DNA of 5,897 bases from Actinoplanes liguriensis (GCA_000715855.1 KL571203.1:203646-209542); one strand, 5' to 3'. Numbered from the stretch's first letter, positions 1-5,897 are shown. Notes: a model not told the origin generated them from the letters alone. Made by a program: numbers and translations.

Positions 1-378
1 TTACAGCGGCTGCCGCAGCTCATCGAGGCACGGCGAGTCACCTTCGAGCACTATCGCGCGGCGCTCGGGGACCTGCCGGGGGTGAGTTTCCTGCCGGTGG
101 CGGCTCACGGCGTACCCAATTGGTGGTTGACCTGTCTGTTGATCGATCACGACCGGCGGGACCGGGTCATCGCCGAGCTCGACCGGGTGAACATCGAGGC
201 GCGTCCCACGTGGAAGCCGATGCACCTGCAGCCGGTCTATCGGGACTGCGTGATGCGTGGCGGCTCGGTCAGCGCCGACCTGTTCCATCGCGGGCTCTGC
301 CTGCCCAGCGGTTCCGCCCTCACCCCACACGACCGGGACCGCGTCGTGTCCGTCGTCCGCTCGGTAGTGAAGGAGTGA
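1..378 (+). CDS. DegT/DnrJ/EryC1/StrS-family sugar aminotransferase, C-terminal part (5' end outside window)
   Basis: Frame 1 is open from the first base to TGA at 376-378, giving 125 residues; the start lies upstream of the window. The family consists of PLP-dependent enzymes that move an amino group from glutamate to a keto sugar nucleotide in the cytoplasm. What is seen is the small C-terminal domain: a helix (LPQLIEARRVTFEHYRAAL) of the kind that follows the catalytic domain, then the stretch RPTWKPMHLQPVY near residues 69-81 and LFHRGLCLPSGSAL near residues 95-108. These two blocks are characteristic of the PglE/EpsN-like branch, which makes 4-amino-4,6-dideoxy sugars for bacillosamine-type units. 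That branch assignment is from memory and the substrate is inferred. The PLP lysine would lie upstream and cannot be checked. The gene sits 7 nt before the GT4 gene, and its end carries that gene's ribosome binding site. Its first codon in the window is a rare TTA. Confidence 0.88.
   Translation, partial: LQRLPQLIEARRVTFEHYRAALGDLPGVSFLPVAAHGVPNWWLTCLLIDHDRRDRVIAELDRVNIEARPTWKPMHLQPVYRDCVMRGGSVSADLFHRGLCLPSGSALTPHDRDRVVSVVRSVVKE
370..375 (+). promoter_or_regulatory. Ribosome binding site of the GT4 gene
   Basis: AAGGAG is a strong Shine-Dalgarno match placed 10 nt before ATG at 386. It lies inside the last codons of the aminotransferase gene, so translation of the two genes is probably linked. 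Confidence 0.7.
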
Positions 379-385
379 CGGGCTG

Positions 386-1594
386 ATGCGCGTCGTCTAC
401 ATCCACCAGTACTACTGCAATCCGCAGATGGCCGGCGGCATCCGCTCCTACGAGCAGGCCCGGCGGCTGGTGGCGCGCGGGCACACGGTCGACGTGATCA
501 CCACCGACATCACCCCCGGCGACCGTGAGCTGGGCTGGCGGGTCACCCACGACGACGGGGTGACCGTCCACTGGTTCAAGATCCCTTACAACAACCACAT
601 GTCGTTCTCGCGGCGGCTCCGCGCGTTCGCCGAGTTCATGCTGCTCGCCACCGTCCGGGCGGCCCGCCTGAAAGCGGACCTGGTCTTCGCGACCAGCACG
701 CCGCTCACCGTCGCGGTACCCGGTGTACTCGCCGCTCGGCTGCGCCGGGTGCCGTTCGTCTTCGAGGTCCGCGACCTGTGGCCGGAGGTCCCGATCGAGA
801 TGGGAGCGCTGCGCAACCCGCTCGCCCGGGGGCTGGCCGGCGGTCTGGCGAACTTCGCCTACCGCAACGCCGCGGAGGTGGTCGCCCTGTCGCCCGGGAT
901 GGCCGCCGGGGTCACCAAGCGCCGCCCCGGCACCCCGGTCACCGTGGTGCCGAACGCCGCCGACCTGGACCTCTTCCACGTGGACCCGGCGCAGGTGAAG
1001 CGGTTCCGCAACGAGCACCGGTGGCTCGGCGACCGGCCGCTGATCGTCTACACCGGCGCGCTGGGCGCGGTGAACGGCGTGGAGTACCTGGTCCGGGCGA
1101 TGGACCGGATACGCGACACCGACCCCGGGATCCAGTTGCTGATCGTCGGGCACGGCCGGGAGTGGGAGAGCACCGAACGGCTCGCCGCCGACCTCGGGCT
1201 GCTGGACCGGACCGTACGGATGTGGGCGAAGGTCCCGAAGTCGGAGCTGCCGGTGATCCTCGGCGCCTCGACCATGTCGACCAGCACGGTCCGGCCGATC
1301 CGCGGGCTCTGGGACAACTCGGCGAACAAGTTCTTCGACGCGCTCGCCGCGGAACGCCCGATCGCCATCAACTACGGCGGCTGGCAGGCCGACATGCTGA
1401 CCGAGACCGGGGCCGGGCTGGTTCTCGACCCGCACGACGCCGACGCCGCGGGCGACGTGCTTGCCGCGCACGTCCGCGACGAGGACTGGCTGGTCAAGGC
1501 CCGGGCGGCGGCGCATCGGCTGGCGGTGGAGGAGTTCTCCCGGGACATGCTCTTCGAACGGTTCGAAGCCGTGCTCACCAGGTCCGCGGCCTGA
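386..1594 (+). CDS. GT4-family glycosyltransferase, WbuB-like
   Basis: This 402-residue cytoplasmic or membrane-associated enzyme is a GT-B fold retaining glycosyltransferase that should add a sugar from a nucleotide donor to the growing lipid-linked repeat unit. The N-terminal acceptor domain starts with MRVVYIHQYY and the AGGIRSYEQARRL loop (residues 16-28), followed by FEVRDLWPE (126-134), a signature of WbuB-like GT4 enzymes. The donor domain has VVPNAADLDLF (187-197), LIVGHG (252-257) and NKFFDALAAERP (314-325). In this last block Asp318 takes the place of the second Glu of the classic EX7E motif, as is common in the WbuB-like branch. Length is normal for the family. ATG 386 has a good ribosome binding site and gives a natural N-terminus. 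Donor and acceptor sugars cannot be told from the sequence; the neighbouring aminotransferase suggests an amino sugar is involved. Confidence 0.92.
   Translation: MRVVYIHQYYCNPQMAGGIRSYEQARRLVARGHTVDVITTDITPGDRELGWRVTHDDGVTVHWFKIPYNNHMSFSRRLRAFAEFMLLATVRAARLKADLVFATSTPLTVAVPGVLAARLRRVPFVFEVRDLWPEVPIEMGALRNPLARGLAGGLANFAYRNAAEVVALSPGMAAGVTKRRPGTPVTVVPNAADLDLFHVDPAQVKRFRNEHRWLGDRPLIVYTGALGAVNGVEYLVRAMDRIRDTDPGIQLLIVGHGREWESTERLAADLGLLDRTVRMWAKVPKSELPVILGASTMSTSTVRPIRGLWDNSANKFFDALAAERPIAINYGGWQADMLTETGAGLVLDPHDADAAGDVLAAHVRDEDWLVKARAAAHRLAVEEFSRDMLFERFEAVLTRSAA
1552..1568 (+). repeat. 17-bp near-palindrome (8-bp perfect arms, 1-nt centre)
   Basis: CTTCGAAC at 1552-1559 and its exact reverse complement GTTCGAAG at 1561-1568 flank a single G at 1560. 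It lies within the last codons of the GT4 gene (reading LFERFEA) and ends 39 nt before the next start codon. It may be an operator-like site or simply a result of the repeated Phe-Glu codons. No T-run follows, so it does not look like an intrinsic terminator. Confidence 0.4.
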
Positions 1595-1607
1595 GACGGG
1601 GTAACTG

Positions 1608-3113
1608 ATGGAACTGCGCGCATACGTCCGGGCCTGCCGTCGCCGATGGCTCTGGCTGGTGGTCCCGGTGCTGGTCGCCGCCGCGGTCGCCGGAGGCCTG
1701 ACCCTGACCGCGAAACCCGCCTACCGGTCCTCGATGATCCTGTTCGTCTCGGCCGGCACCGGCGACCCGGACGCCGAGGCGCGCCGGCTCAACTCCTACA
1801 TCGCCCTGCTCACCGGCCCGCGGGTAGCCCAGGGCGTGGTCACCAAGCTCGGTTCCGGCGAGGTCACCGCCGACCGGGTGCGGGCCAGTCTGACCGCGCA
1901 GGTCAGCGAGGGCACCGACCTGCTGGAGATCGCGGCGACCGACCCCTCCGCCGCGCGGAGCCGGGAGATCGTCACCACCGCCGCGTCCGTGCTGGTCACC
2001 CTGGCCAAGCAGATCGCGCCGGCGAACCCGGCCGACGGCGGGCCGGCCCCCAACATCTCGATTTTGCAGGACGCCGAGACCGTCCGGCAGCCGAGCAACC
2101 TGGCCCGCAACGCCGGCTTCGCCGGGGTGCTCGGCCTGCTGATCGGCGCGATCGCGGTGGCGATCCGGGAGGCGGCCGGCAAGACCGTCGCCGAGGAGGA
2201 GGACCTGCGACGACTCGGCCTGGGGACGGTCGGGGTGATCTCGCTGGACGGCCGGGACGGTCGCGGCGAGCACCCTGACCAGGCCTTGGCCGAGGCGTTC
2301 CGGCGGCTGCGCAGCCTGCTGCCCGGGATCACCGACGGGCGCCGGGCCAACCCCCGCGGGCGGGCGCTGATGCTGGCCGGCTCCGGGCGCAAGGAGGGGA
2401 CGACCGCGGTCACCTGCGGGCTCGCCATCGCGCTGGCCGAGACGGGGGCGCGGGTGGTCCTGGTGGATGCGAACCTGCGTTCACCGGGCGTCGGCCGCTA
2501 CCTGTCGCTCGACCCGGAGCCGGGCCTGGCCGAGGTGCTCTCCGGCTCCGCCCGGATCCCGGACGTGCTGCGCGAGTCGCTGAACGGGCGGCTCACCGTG
2601 CTGCCCGCCGGCGAGCACGTACCCGATCCGGGTGGACTGCTCGCCTCGCCCCGGCTTCCCGCGACGGTACGGACCCTCACCGAGCGTTTCGACGTCGTGC
2701 TGGTCGACGCCCCGCCGCTGAACGGGCCGGCCGACGCCGCCGTGCTCGGCAAGGTGACCGACAGCGCGCTGCTGGTGGTGCGGGCGAACAAGACGCGGAC
2801 GGCGGACGTCGAGCGCTCGCTGGAGCTGCTCGAGAAGATCGGCGCGAAACTGGCCGGCGCGGTCCTCAACGCGCTGCCCCGCAAGCTGCCCACCGGCCAG
2901 GCCTGGGCGGCCGCGTCCCAGGTCGAGCCGTCCGAGCTGCTGATCCCGCTCGACGAACCGGACGAGCCGGTCCCGACCAGTCCCGCACCGGCCCCGCAGA
3001 CGCCCGGCGGGGTGGTCCGGGGACGGGCCCGGGTGGTGAAAGCGGCACTCGCCTCCGGTGAGGACAAGGCCGCCGAGCCGCAGAAGCCAGAGGAGCCGGA
3101 CGACGGTGAGTGA
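1608..3113 (+). CDS. Wzz chain-length determinant fused to a degenerate BY-kinase domain
   Basis: This 501-residue inner-membrane polysaccharide copolymerase should help set polymer length with the Wzy-like protein encoded downstream. The Wzz part has a first membrane helix at about 14-34, a short outside loop of about 135 residues, and a second helix at about 169-187. The cytoplasmic part follows the BY-kinase plan: EAFRRLRSLL (229-238), a P-loop region (258-271), VVLVDANLRSP (283-293), and Walker B FDVVLVDAPP (361-370). Three expected features are missing: the Walker A lysine aligns with Thr265 (KEGTTAV instead of the GEGKTT type), the second Asp of Walker A' is Asn289, and there is no tyrosine after Tyr298. 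The tail (about 440-501) is Pro, Glu and Ala rich. Loss of kinase activity is inferred from these changes; the family call is firm. A 13-nt gap separates it from the GT4 gene, with only a weak GACGGGG ribosome site (1595-1601). Confidence 0.9.
   Translation: MELRAYVRACRRRWLWLVVPVLVAAAVAGGLTLTAKPAYRSSMILFVSAGTGDPDAEARRLNSYIALLTGPRVAQGVVTKLGSGEVTADRVRASLTAQVSEGTDLLEIAATDPSAARSREIVTTAASVLVTLAKQIAPANPADGGPAPNISILQDAETVRQPSNLARNAGFAGVLGLLIGAIAVAIREAAGKTVAEEEDLRRLGLGTVGVISLDGRDGRGEHPDQALAEAFRRLRSLLPGITDGRRANPRGRALMLAGSGRKEGTTAVTCGLAIALAETGARVVLVDANLRSPGVGRYLSLDPEPGLAEVLSGSARIPDVLRESLNGRLTVLPAGEHVPDPGGLLASPRLPATVRTLTERFDVVLVDAPPLNGPADAAVLGKVTDSALLVVRANKTRTADVERSLELLEKIGAKLAGAVLNALPRKLPTGQAWAAASQVEPSELLIPLDEPDEPVPTSPAPAPQTPGGVVRGRARVVKAALASGEDKAAEPQKPEEPDDGE
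3089..3095 (+). promoter_or_regulatory. Ribosome binding site that sets the flippase start
   Basis: AGAGGAG lies 10 nt before GTG 3106 and inside the end of the wzz-like gene. It favours GTG 3106 over the in-frame GTG at 3058, which would add 16 basic, Ser/Arg-rich residues with no family support. Confidence 0.65.
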
Positions 3114-4377
3114 GCTAGCCGGGCTCGCCCCACGCCGCGTCGAAACCCTCGCTTTCGTACGGGGCCAGCTCCGCGAGCCGTACGTCCAGCTCCTCGCCTC
3201 GCAGGTGCTCACCGGCGCGGTGGCGATGGCCGCGAACATCCTGATGGTCCGGTCGATGACCCCCACCCACCGTGGTGAGGTCGCGCTGCTGTTGCAGGTC
3301 GTCTACCTCGCCACCCAGGTGCTGCTGCTCGGCACCGAGCGCAGCTTCGTGGCGAGTTACCACAATGTCGCTCCCGGGCCGGCCGTCCGCGCGTACGGGA
3401 AACTGCTCCTGATCCCGACCTCGGCCGGCCTCGCCGGGGCGCTGATCTTCACGGCGGTCTCGCCGCATCACCGCAACCCGGGCCCGCTGATCGTCGCGCT
3501 GCTCGTCGTCTACACGATCGTGGAGGCGTCCGCGCTGGCCAGTCGCGCGGTCGCGATCGCCGTGGGCCGGGTCCGGGACTTCATGATCTGCCGGGTTCTG
3601 GAGTCGGTGCTGCTGCTGGCGATGCTGATCGGGCTCTACATCACGCACACCTCGCACCCGGAGACCTGGTTCCTCGCGTACGTCTTCGCCGGCGCTGTCC
3701 CCACGATCGCGTACCTGATCGTCTGGTTGCGGCTGCCGGTCGACCCGGACGCCGCCCCGGTCCACCGGGACCTGAACCGCCAGGTGCGCCGCGAGGGCCT
3801 TTCGCTGTTCCCGGCGGCGATCTCCAACATGGCGATGCTGCGCGTGGACCGGCTGGTCATCCCGGCGCTCGCGTCGACCGCCGCGCTCGGCCTGTACACC
3901 AGCGTCGCGACCATGACCGAGCTACTGGCGTGGCCGATCCGGGCGTACGCCGACTCGCGGCTCGGCCGGTGGCGGGCCTCGCACAACGACGGCGCCCTGC
4001 GGGCGCGCCCGATCGTGCTGGCCGCCGCCGTCTACTCGCTGGTCGTGGTCCCGTTCGTGGCCGGTGGCCTGTACCTGCTGATCGTTCCGGTCTTCGGCCA
4101 CCAGTACGCGCCGGCGAAGGTGGTCGTGCTACCGCTGGTGGTAGCCGCCGGGCTGTACGCGGTGTCCCGGGTCACCCTCGGCCTGCTGATCGCCAAGGGG
4201 CGCGGCGGGCTCGTCTCGGTCGCCGAGATCACCGGGTTCGTGGTCAGTTTCGCGGTGTACCTGCTGCTCATCCCGCGGATGGGGATCCTCGGGGCGGCGT
4301 ACGGATCGCTCGCCGGGTACGGCGCCTGCCTGGTGTTCGCGCTGATCACGACGTACCTCGTGAAAGAGCGGACATGA
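3106..4377 (+). CDS. Wzx-like polysaccharide flippase (MOP superfamily)
   Basis: This 423-residue integral membrane protein should move lipid-linked repeat units from the cytoplasmic to the outer face of the membrane. About 11-12 hydrophobic segments are visible, at roughly 27-47, 58-78, 99-119, 126-150, 163-180, 187-209, 232-256, 303-330, 337-362, 370-389 and 396-417. RVDRLVIPALASTAALGLYT (246-264) matches the Wzx pattern of a charged residue inside the membrane followed by a GLY turn, and GILGAAYGSLAGYG (393-406) is typical of the last helices. The first helix is preceded by a polar, basic N-terminus of about 26 residues. The GTG start overlaps the previous stop by 8 nt (GTGAGTGA), and the stop overlaps the next start by 4 nt. 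The size is normal for the family. MurJ is less likely, given the gene context and the shorter length. The substrate is unknown. Confidence 0.85.
   Translation: MSELAGLAPRRVETLAFVRGQLREPYVQLLASQVLTGAVAMAANILMVRSMTPTHRGEVALLLQVVYLATQVLLLGTERSFVASYHNVAPGPAVRAYGKLLLIPTSAGLAGALIFTAVSPHHRNPGPLIVALLVVYTIVEASALASRAVAIAVGRVRDFMICRVLESVLLLAMLIGLYITHTSHPETWFLAYVFAGAVPTIAYLIVWLRLPVDPDAAPVHRDLNRQVRREGLSLFPAAISNMAMLRVDRLVIPALASTAALGLYTSVATMTELLAWPIRAYADSRLGRWRASHNDGALRARPIVLAAAVYSLVVVPFVAGGLYLLIVPVFGHQYAPAKVVVLPLVVAAGLYAVSRVTLGLLIAKGRGGLVSVAEITGFVVSFAVYLLLIPRMGILGAAYGSLAGYGACLVFALITTYLVKERT
4362..4368 (+). promoter_or_regulatory. Ribosome binding site of the polymerase/ligase gene
   Basis: GAAAGAG sits 5 nt before ATG 4374, within the last codons of the flippase gene. 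Together with the ATGA overlap at 4374-4377 it supports this start. Confidence 0.5.
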
Positions 4378-5663
4378 ACCGGATCTTCCTCGCTCCGGGG
4401 CTGCTGCTCGTGCTGATCGCGATCGGCGGGCGGTTCACCCTGGACCGGGCCGGGTTCCCCGACCTGGCCTGGGTCGACCTGCGCGTGGTCGGCCTGGTCG
4501 TCGCCCTGATCTTCCTGACCGTGGACCTCTCGCTGCGAAGACGCGGATCGGAGTCGCGCCGGGAGGGCTGGCTCGTCGCCACCGGAATCTTCTTCGTGTT
4601 CCAGATCGCCTCCGCGCTGTGGGCGCCCGCCGCCTCCCGGATCGGCCCGCAGACGCTGGACCTGGTCCTGCTCATCGTTCTGACGCTGGCGTTCTACTAC
4701 TGGACGCTGGGCGACCCGGACCGCGCGCTGCACTACACGTTCCGGCTGTTCTTCGTCGCCGCGATCGTCTTCGCGCTCGCCGCGATCTTCATCAACGGCC
4801 CCGGCGAGCAGGGTCGTTATTCGGCGTTCGGCGGCGGGCCCAACGTCTTCGTCCGGATCGAGATCCTCGGCGTGCTCAGCGCGATCGCGATGTCCCTGCG
4901 CTCGCGCAGGTGGCTGCCGCTGCTGGTCACGCCGCTGTTCCTGCTGGCCGCGGTGCTCTCCGGCTCGCGGGCCGGGCTGATGGCCGGCGGCGCGGTCGGC
5001 GTGGCCGCGCTGTGGAAGATCCGTTCGCGGCTGAAGGCCGGTCCGGTGGTCGCGACCGGCGCCTTCCTGGTGACCGCCGGGATCGTCATCTGGTTCTCCG
5101 CGCCGCCCGCGTTCACCAGCCTGTTCCAGGAGCGGTTCGTCGAGCAGACCGTGCAGGAGCAGTACCTCTCGGACCGCACCGACATCTGGGCGGCGGCGAT
5201 CCGGATGGCGGTCGACCATCCGGTGGCCGGCGCCGGGCTGGACGGCTTCTACGGCCTGATCGGCGTGAACCAGATGGTCGAGTATCCACACAACTATGTG
5301 CTGGCCGTTGCTGCCGAGGGTGGACTGATCGGCCTCGGACTGCTGGCCTGCGCGGTCATACTGTGGGCCAGAACCGTACGCGGTGGCGGCGCCCGGCCCC
5401 AGTTGACCGGGCTTGCCGTGGCGGCGGCCGTTTTCGTGGCGCTGAGCAGCCTTTTCTCCGGGGACTACTACGACGCCCGGCTCTTCTGGATCTTCGCCGC
5501 GATGGCCGCCGCGGCCGCGGTTGCGCGGGCCCGGACGGCTGCGGCCGCCGCGTCCGAGGGTCCTCAGGCCCGGACGGCCGCGGCCGCCGCGCCCGGGGTA
5601 GCTCGGGACCGAGCGGCCGCGGCCGCCGCGCCCGCCCGTGAGAAAGAGGCAGTGGACAAATGA
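4374..5663 (+). CDS. O-antigen polymerase/ligase family membrane protein (Wzy/WaaL type, Wzy_C domain)
   Basis: This 429-residue protein has about 11-12 membrane segments. In this context it most likely polymerises flipped repeat units on the outer face of the membrane. The Wzy_C signature is clear: LSGSRAGLMAGG (195-206) with conserved Arg199, a large outside loop (about 243-306) holding DRTDIWAAAIRM (267-278) and DHPVAGAGLDGF (281-292), and YPHNYVLAVAAEGGLIGLG (304-322), where His306 is the usual key histidine of the family. Sequence alone does not separate polymerase from ligase; the adjacent Wzx- and Wzz-like genes favour polymerase. ATG 4374 overlaps the flippase stop as ATGA. The frame stays open upstream of 4374, but there it only shadows the flippase gene. 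After the last helix (about 366-383) comes an unusual Ala-rich tail built of three 13-residue repeats (386-424), ending in AREKEAVDK. Confidence 0.88.
   Translation: MNRIFLAPGLLLVLIAIGGRFTLDRAGFPDLAWVDLRVVGLVVALIFLTVDLSLRRRGSESRREGWLVATGIFFVFQIASALWAPAASRIGPQTLDLVLLIVLTLAFYYWTLGDPDRALHYTFRLFFVAAIVFALAAIFINGPGEQGRYSAFGGGPNVFVRIEILGVLSAIAMSLRSRRWLPLLVTPLFLLAAVLSGSRAGLMAGGAVGVAALWKIRSRLKAGPVVATGAFLVTAGIVIWFSAPPAFTSLFQERFVEQTVQEQYLSDRTDIWAAAIRMAVDHPVAGAGLDGFYGLIGVNQMVEYPHNYVLAVAAEGGLIGLGLLACAVILWARTVRGGGARPQLTGLAVAAAVFVALSSLFSGDYYDARLFWIFAAMAAAAAVARARTAAAAASEGPQARTAAAAAPGVARDRAAAAAAPAREKEAVDK
5529..5645 (+). repeat. Tandem repeat, 3 copies of 39 bp, coding for an Ala-rich tail
   Basis: The copies are 5529-5567, 5568-5606 and 5607-5645. 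By eye, copies 1 and 2 match at 32 of 39 positions, and copies 2 and 3 at 26 of 39, with an identical core of about 21 bp in the latter pair. Each copy contains GCGGCCGC. The period is in frame (13 residues): ARTAAAAASEGPQ, ARTAAAAAPGVAR, DRAAAAAAPAREK. It lies at the very 3' end of the polymerase/ligase gene, where in-frame copy-number change would be tolerated. Confidence 0.85.
5643..5649 (+). promoter_or_regulatory. Ribosome binding site of the final gene
   Basis: AAAGAGG lies 10 nt before ATG 5660, within the end of the polymerase/ligase gene. It supports the ATGA-overlapping start of the next gene. Confidence 0.55.
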
Positions 5664-5897
5664 CTACGACCCGTTCGACGAGGCGCACCGTGCTGCTGCT
5701 CGGCGTCACCTCACTGGTCGCCGCGACCGTGGCGGAGAGCACCGCCCGGCCGTGCAACGCCCGGCCGATGCCGGACGATCAGGCAGCGTCCTCGGTGGCC
5801 GTGCCGTCGGCGAGCAACGTCAAGCTCAAACCGGTCAGCTACTGGACCGGGGTGTTCGAGCAGAGCTGGGACTACCAGTCCGCGACGGCGCAGCCGC
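5660..5897 (+). CDS. Exported protein of unknown function, N-terminal part (runs off window)
   Basis: ATG 5660 overlaps the previous stop as ATGA, has a good ribosome binding site, and the frame is open to the window end, giving 79 full codons. The N-terminus looks like a signal peptide: basic MTTTRSTRR, a hydrophobic core at about 10-25 (TVLLLGVTSLVAATVA), and small residues suited to cleavage near 22-25. TRRTVL (7-12) fits the Z-R-R-x-hydrophobic-hydrophobic form of twin-arginine signals, so Tat export is possible; an ordinary Sec signal or anchor is also possible. Cys32 is preceded by ARP, which is not a lipobox. A low-complexity Ala/Ser/Pro linker follows (about 26-58), and then a more structured, aromatic-rich stretch (KPVSYWTGVFEQSWDYQ, 57-73) that probably begins the folded domain. 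I do not recognise the family. Its place at the end of the polysaccharide genes suggests a role at the cell surface, perhaps a polymer-acting enzyme, but that is inference. Confidence 0.75.
   Translation, partial: MTTTRSTRRTVLLLGVTSLVAATVAESTARPCNARPMPDDQAASSVAVPSASNVKLKPVSYWTGVFEQSWDYQSATAQP

Noticed and set aside
320..1516. Long minus-strand open frame of 398 codons opposite the GT4 gene
   Set aside because: The translation is Arg/Gly/Pro/His rich with no recognisable domain; it mirrors the GT4 gene with its biased third codon positions.
1552..1568. Possible LexA/SOS box, because TCGAAC and GTTCGA half-sites occur
   Set aside because: Actinobacterial SOS boxes have four bases between these half-sites; here there is only one, and the site lies inside a coding region of a polysaccharide gene.
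778..1608. Plus-strand open frame of 276 codons inside the GT4 gene
   Set aside because: The translation is almost all Arg, Gly, Ala and Pro; it is an out-of-frame reading of the GT4 gene.
1575..2273. Minus-strand open frame opposite the wzz-like gene
   Set aside because: It has no domain signal, and the + strand gene there has clear Wzz/BY-kinase features.
3058..3105. Earlier GTG start for the flippase gene
   Set aside because: It would add 16 basic, Ser/Arg-rich residues and a 56-nt overlap, while GTG 3106 has AGAGGAG at good spacing and a typical 8-nt overlap.
4032..5291. Long minus-strand open frame of 419 codons opposite the flippase and polymerase genes
   Set aside because: Its composition is low-complexity (Gln/Asp/Arg/Gly) and it crosses two well-supported genes, so it is a GC-driven shadow frame.
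5529..5645. Possible CRISPR-like or mobile repeat
   Set aside because: The repeats are contiguous with no spacers, are in frame in a coding region and encode Ala-rich peptide, so this is a coding tandem repeat.
5747..5758. Possible lipoprotein lipobox at Cys32 of the last protein
   Set aside because: The residues before Cys are A-R-P, which do not fit the lipobox pattern; the Cys is also beyond the likely cleavage region.

Overview
The window looks like part of a surface or exopolysaccharide locus on the chromosome of a high-GC actinomycete. The base composition, the strong G/C preference at third codon positions (which also opens long spurious reading frames on both strands) and the gene style fit the Micromonosporaceae/Actinoplanes type. 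That family-level placement is an inference from style; no marker gene is present.

All genes lie on the + strand and are packed as one apparent transcription unit: (1) the C-terminal end of a DegT/DnrJ/EryC1/StrS sugar aminotransferase, 1-378; (2) a GT4 WbuB-like glycosyltransferase, 386-1594; (3) a fused Wzz chain-length/BY-kinase-like protein, 1608-3113; (4) a Wzx-like polysaccharide flippase, 3106-4377; (5) a Wzy/WaaL-type O-antigen polymerase/ligase family membrane protein, 4374-5663; (6) the N-terminus of an exported protein of unknown function, 5660 to the window end. Gaps are 7 and 13 nt at the first two junctions, followed by three overlaps of 8, 4 and 4 nt. No terminator, RNA gene, insertion sequence or CRISPR array was seen, and there is no gene-free stretch of any length.

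Together the genes read as a Wzx/Wzy-dependent pathway. An amino sugar nucleotide is made by the aminotransferase, a lipid-linked repeat unit is extended by the GT4 enzyme, the unit is flipped by the Wzx-like protein and polymerised by the Wzy-like protein under control of the Wzz-like protein. A coupled exported protein may act on the product or at the cell surface.

The most notable point is gene 3. It has the overall fold signature of a bacterial tyrosine kinase, but the invariant Walker A lysine aligns with threonine, the second Asp of Walker A' is Asn, and the last 203 residues contain no tyrosine. It therefore looks like a degenerate, probably non-kinase, copolymerase. Other points are an Ala-rich three-copy 39-bp tandem repeat encoding the tail of the Wzy-like protein, a near-perfect 17-bp palindrome just before the wzz-like gene, and one in-frame TTA codon at the window edge.
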